A DNA stretch of 33,767 nucleotides. Source: Acetobacteraceae bacterium (lineage in GTDB: Bacteria; Pseudomonadota; Alphaproteobacteria; Acetobacterales; Acetobacteraceae). How positions within the stretch are numbered: the stretch's first letter is position 1; the number at the start of each line of letters is the position of its first letter. Positions 32,188-33,767 of the stretch are shown here, in pieces. The notes under the pieces were generated by a model. The model had not been told where the DNA came from. It saw nothing but the letters and a program-made list of their open reading frames with translations, and made no database searches. Position numbers and translations under genes: made by a program. The stretch spans positions 1-33,767 of the forward strand of contig DAIDKZ010000190.1 in NCBI GenBank assembly GCA_027449745.1. The letters are read 5' to 3'.

Positions 32188-32965
32188 GCACGCCGCCGCC
32201 GAGATAGGCCCGGATCACCTCGGGATCGGACTGCACCGTGGCCGGCGAGCCATCGGCGATCTTGCTGCCGAACTCGAGCGCAACGACCCGGTCCGAGACG
32301 CGCATCACCAGGTTCATGTGATGCTCGACGAGCAGGATGCTGATCGCCATCCGGTCGCGGATGGCGCGGATGAGCTCCGCGAGCTGATCGACTTCACTGT
32401 GGTTGAGCCCACCGGCCGGCTCATCCATCAGCAGCAATTGCGGCGCGCTGATCAAGGCCCGCGCCAGCTCGACGCGCTTCTGGGTGGCAAATGGCAAGCT
32501 GGCGACGAGGTGCTCGGCGAACGCGCCGAGCTCCAGCATGTCCAGCACCGTGCTCAGCCGCCGCCGGGCGCTGGCCTCCTCGGCCCGGGCGCCCGGTGCG
32601 CGCAGCGCGCTGGCGATGAAGCCGGCCCGGCCGAAATGGTGCGCGCCGACGAGGATGTTCTCGCGCACACTCATGCTGCGGAACAGTGCCAGATTCTGGA
32701 AAGTCCGTCCGATCCCGTAGCCGATCATGCGATGGCGCTTGGCGCCGGTAAGGAGGTGGCCGTCGAAGCGGATGCTGCCGGCGGTGCTGCGGTAGATGCC
32801 GCTGATGCAGTTGAACAGGGTCGTCTTGCCCGACCCGTTCGGCCCGATCAGGCCGCAGATTTCCCGCCGCCCGACATCGAACGAAACACCCGCCAGCGCA
32901 ACCACGCCGCCAAAACGCATGGCGACATCGCGGATCTCGAGCAACGTGCCGCTCACTCCGCTCAT
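32171..32965 (-). CDS. livG: LIV-type ABC transporter ATP-binding protein (LivG-like)
   Basis: The 264-residue ATPase (start at ATG 32965) has Walker A GPNGSGKTT, the TFQNLALFRSMSVRENI Q-loop segment, Walker B LLLMDEPAGGLNHSEV and VEHHMNLVM at the H-loop. Its C-terminal VIRAYLGGG is typical of LivG. The signature reads LPFATQKRVELARAL, with alanine where most ABC proteins have the first glycine of the motif; related LIV ATPases are known to vary here. A GTG at 32986 is in frame but the family N-terminus fits the ATG. It heads the minus-strand operon. A 263-base divergent region separates it from the beta-propeller gene. Confidence 0.87.
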
Positions 32966-33228
32966 CGCTGCACCCGCACACCGCACCCGGTCGCGCTTGC
33001 CACGCTCGCCCCCCCGATTGGGCCCTTGCAGCCCCTTGTTTCGTTATCCATCGCGCCGACGGGACAGAGCCCGATCCGGAGATCATGAAATTAGACGAAG
33101 CGGCCAGGAGGGGCAAGCCATTCCTCAGCCGCTTATCGGTCCTGCGAATTCCGCAGACGTCGTTCGCGCCCTTCCGCCGCGCCAGTCTCCGGCGCTATTC
33201 TTCCCCCCACAAAGCCAGGGGAGAAAAC
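32966..33228. promoter_or_regulatory. Divergent intergenic region, livG-like operon and propeller gene
   Basis: This 263-base gap must hold the promoters of both flanking transcription units. A TATTCT at 33196-33201, about 30 bases before the forward ATG, could be a -10 box, but no matching -35 is convincing. I see no sigma-54 motif, palindrome or RNA structure that I would defend. Confidence 0.4.
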
Positions 33229-33767
33229 ATGCCAAGCCTATCCGCACTCGCAGGCCGGACGCTCTGCGCGATCGCGCTGCTCGCCGGGACAGCTCTCACG
33301 GCGCGGGCCGCGGCGCCGGACATCGCGCTCTCGGGCAACGACAACCATACGACGGTGGTCGACGGCAAACCGCGCGGTCTGCCCAACGCCAAACCCGACA
33401 ATGTCTCCGTGATCGACGTTTCGTCGTTCCCGCCCCGCCTCGTCACCACGGTCGATGTCCCGTTCAGCGACATCGGCCCGCCGATGGCGATCGCCATCGC
33501 CCCGGACGCCAGCTACGCCCTCGTCACCGCCTCGACCAAGGCCGATCCGGCCTCGCCGGACGGGGCCTCGCCGGATGATCGGGTGAGCGTGCTCGATCTC
33601 ACCGCCTCGCCGCCCCGCGTGGTTCAGACGGTGCATGCCGGCACCGGCGCGACCGCCGTCCGCATCACGCCGGACGGCACCATGGCGCTGGTGACCAACC
33701 GCAACGCCGGAACGGTCTCCGTGTTCACCATCGCCGGCCACAGTCTGAGCCCCGCCGGCACGGTCGA
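33229..33767 (+). CDS. Secreted beta-propeller repeat protein (YncE/lactonase-like), 3'-truncated
   Basis: The frame runs from ATG 33229 off the right edge, giving 179 codons. AGGGGAG lies about five bases upstream. The N-terminus is a Sec signal peptide (MPSLSALAGRTLCAIALLAG, cleavage near ARA-AAP). The mature part shows repeated blades of the form (V)SVIDVSS-FPPRLVTTVDV, then GPPMAIAIAPDASYALVT, and VSVLDLTASPPRVVQTVHAG, then TAVRITPDGTMALVTN. Such IAxxPDGxxxLVT and VSVxD units are typical of YncE-type or 40-residue lactonase-like seven-bladed propellers. It is probably periplasmic or extracellular. Catalytic function cannot be judged from a partial protein. It is divergent from the LIV operon. 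Confidence 0.75.
   Translation, partial: MPSLSALAGRTLCAIALLAGTALTARAAAPDIALSGNDNHTTVVDGKPRGLPNAKPDNVSVIDVSSFPPRLVTTVDVPFSDIGPPMAIAIAPDASYALVTASTKADPASPDGASPDDRVSVLDLTASPPRVVQTVHAGTGATAVRITPDGTMALVTNRNAGTVSVFTIAGHSLSPAGTV

Overview
The window is about 33.8 kb of very GC-rich bacterial chromosome with G/C-heavy third codon positions. Gene content suggests an alphaproteobacterium, probably Rhodospirillales/Acetobacteraceae. Pointers are ZapA, LIV-type transporters, an assimilatory APS reductase, and the neighbourhood epmA/epmB/efp, inositol phosphatase, MotA/MotB-like pair. The placement is an inference from style and synteny, not from a marker gene. No rRNA, tRNA, CRISPR array, insertion sequence or phage gene was seen.

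Layout. (1) 1-298: 3' end of zapA. (2) 303-2272, minus: a two-gene operon for an FMN-dependent 2-hydroxy-acid oxidase and an oxaloacetate decarboxylase-type enzyme. (3) 2515-13285: a nitrogen-scavenging island. A near-perfect sigma-54 promoter at 2450 precedes a tightly coupled operon: BMP-type binding protein, two permeases, formamidase, biuret hydrolase, ABC ATPase. Facing it is a minus-strand pair, a second biuret/triuret-hydrolase-like enzyme and a class A flavin monooxygenase, with a second sigma-54 promoter at 11541-11555. Divergent from that pair is a full-length allophanate hydrolase (AtzF). (4) 13355-14391: two small proteins of unknown function and a glycine-rich lipoprotein. (5) 14510-18091: epmA, epmB and efp, the elongation factor P beta-lysylation set, then an inositol-monophosphatase family gene. 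(6) 18163-18270: two adjacent long hairpins, possibly a repeat element. (7) 18285-21683: an operon for an OmpA-like secreted protein, a MotA/TolQ-type channel protein and a coiled-coil MotB-like protein. (8) 21747-24372: a sugar-lactonase and sugar-acid-dehydratase pair. (9) 24310-28126, minus: cysG-cysI-cysH order (transcribed H, I, G) for sulfate assimilation and siroheme. (10) 28320-32965, minus: a complete branched-chain-amino-acid-type ABC importer. (11) 33229 to the right edge: start of a secreted beta-propeller protein.

The most interesting unit is region 3. Its enzymes form a logical route: uptake of a ureido or amide compound, hydrolysis of triuret and/or biuret to allophanate, then allophanate to ammonia and CO2. 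A formamidase supplies a second ammonia-releasing step. The two sigma-54 promoters imply NtrC-type control by nitrogen limitation. No urea carboxylase is present, so the allophanate hydrolase most plausibly serves biuret rather than urea. The roles of the flavin monooxygenase and formamidase are not explained by the known biuret pathway, and they suggest that the true starting substrate is a larger, possibly heterocyclic, nitrogen compound.
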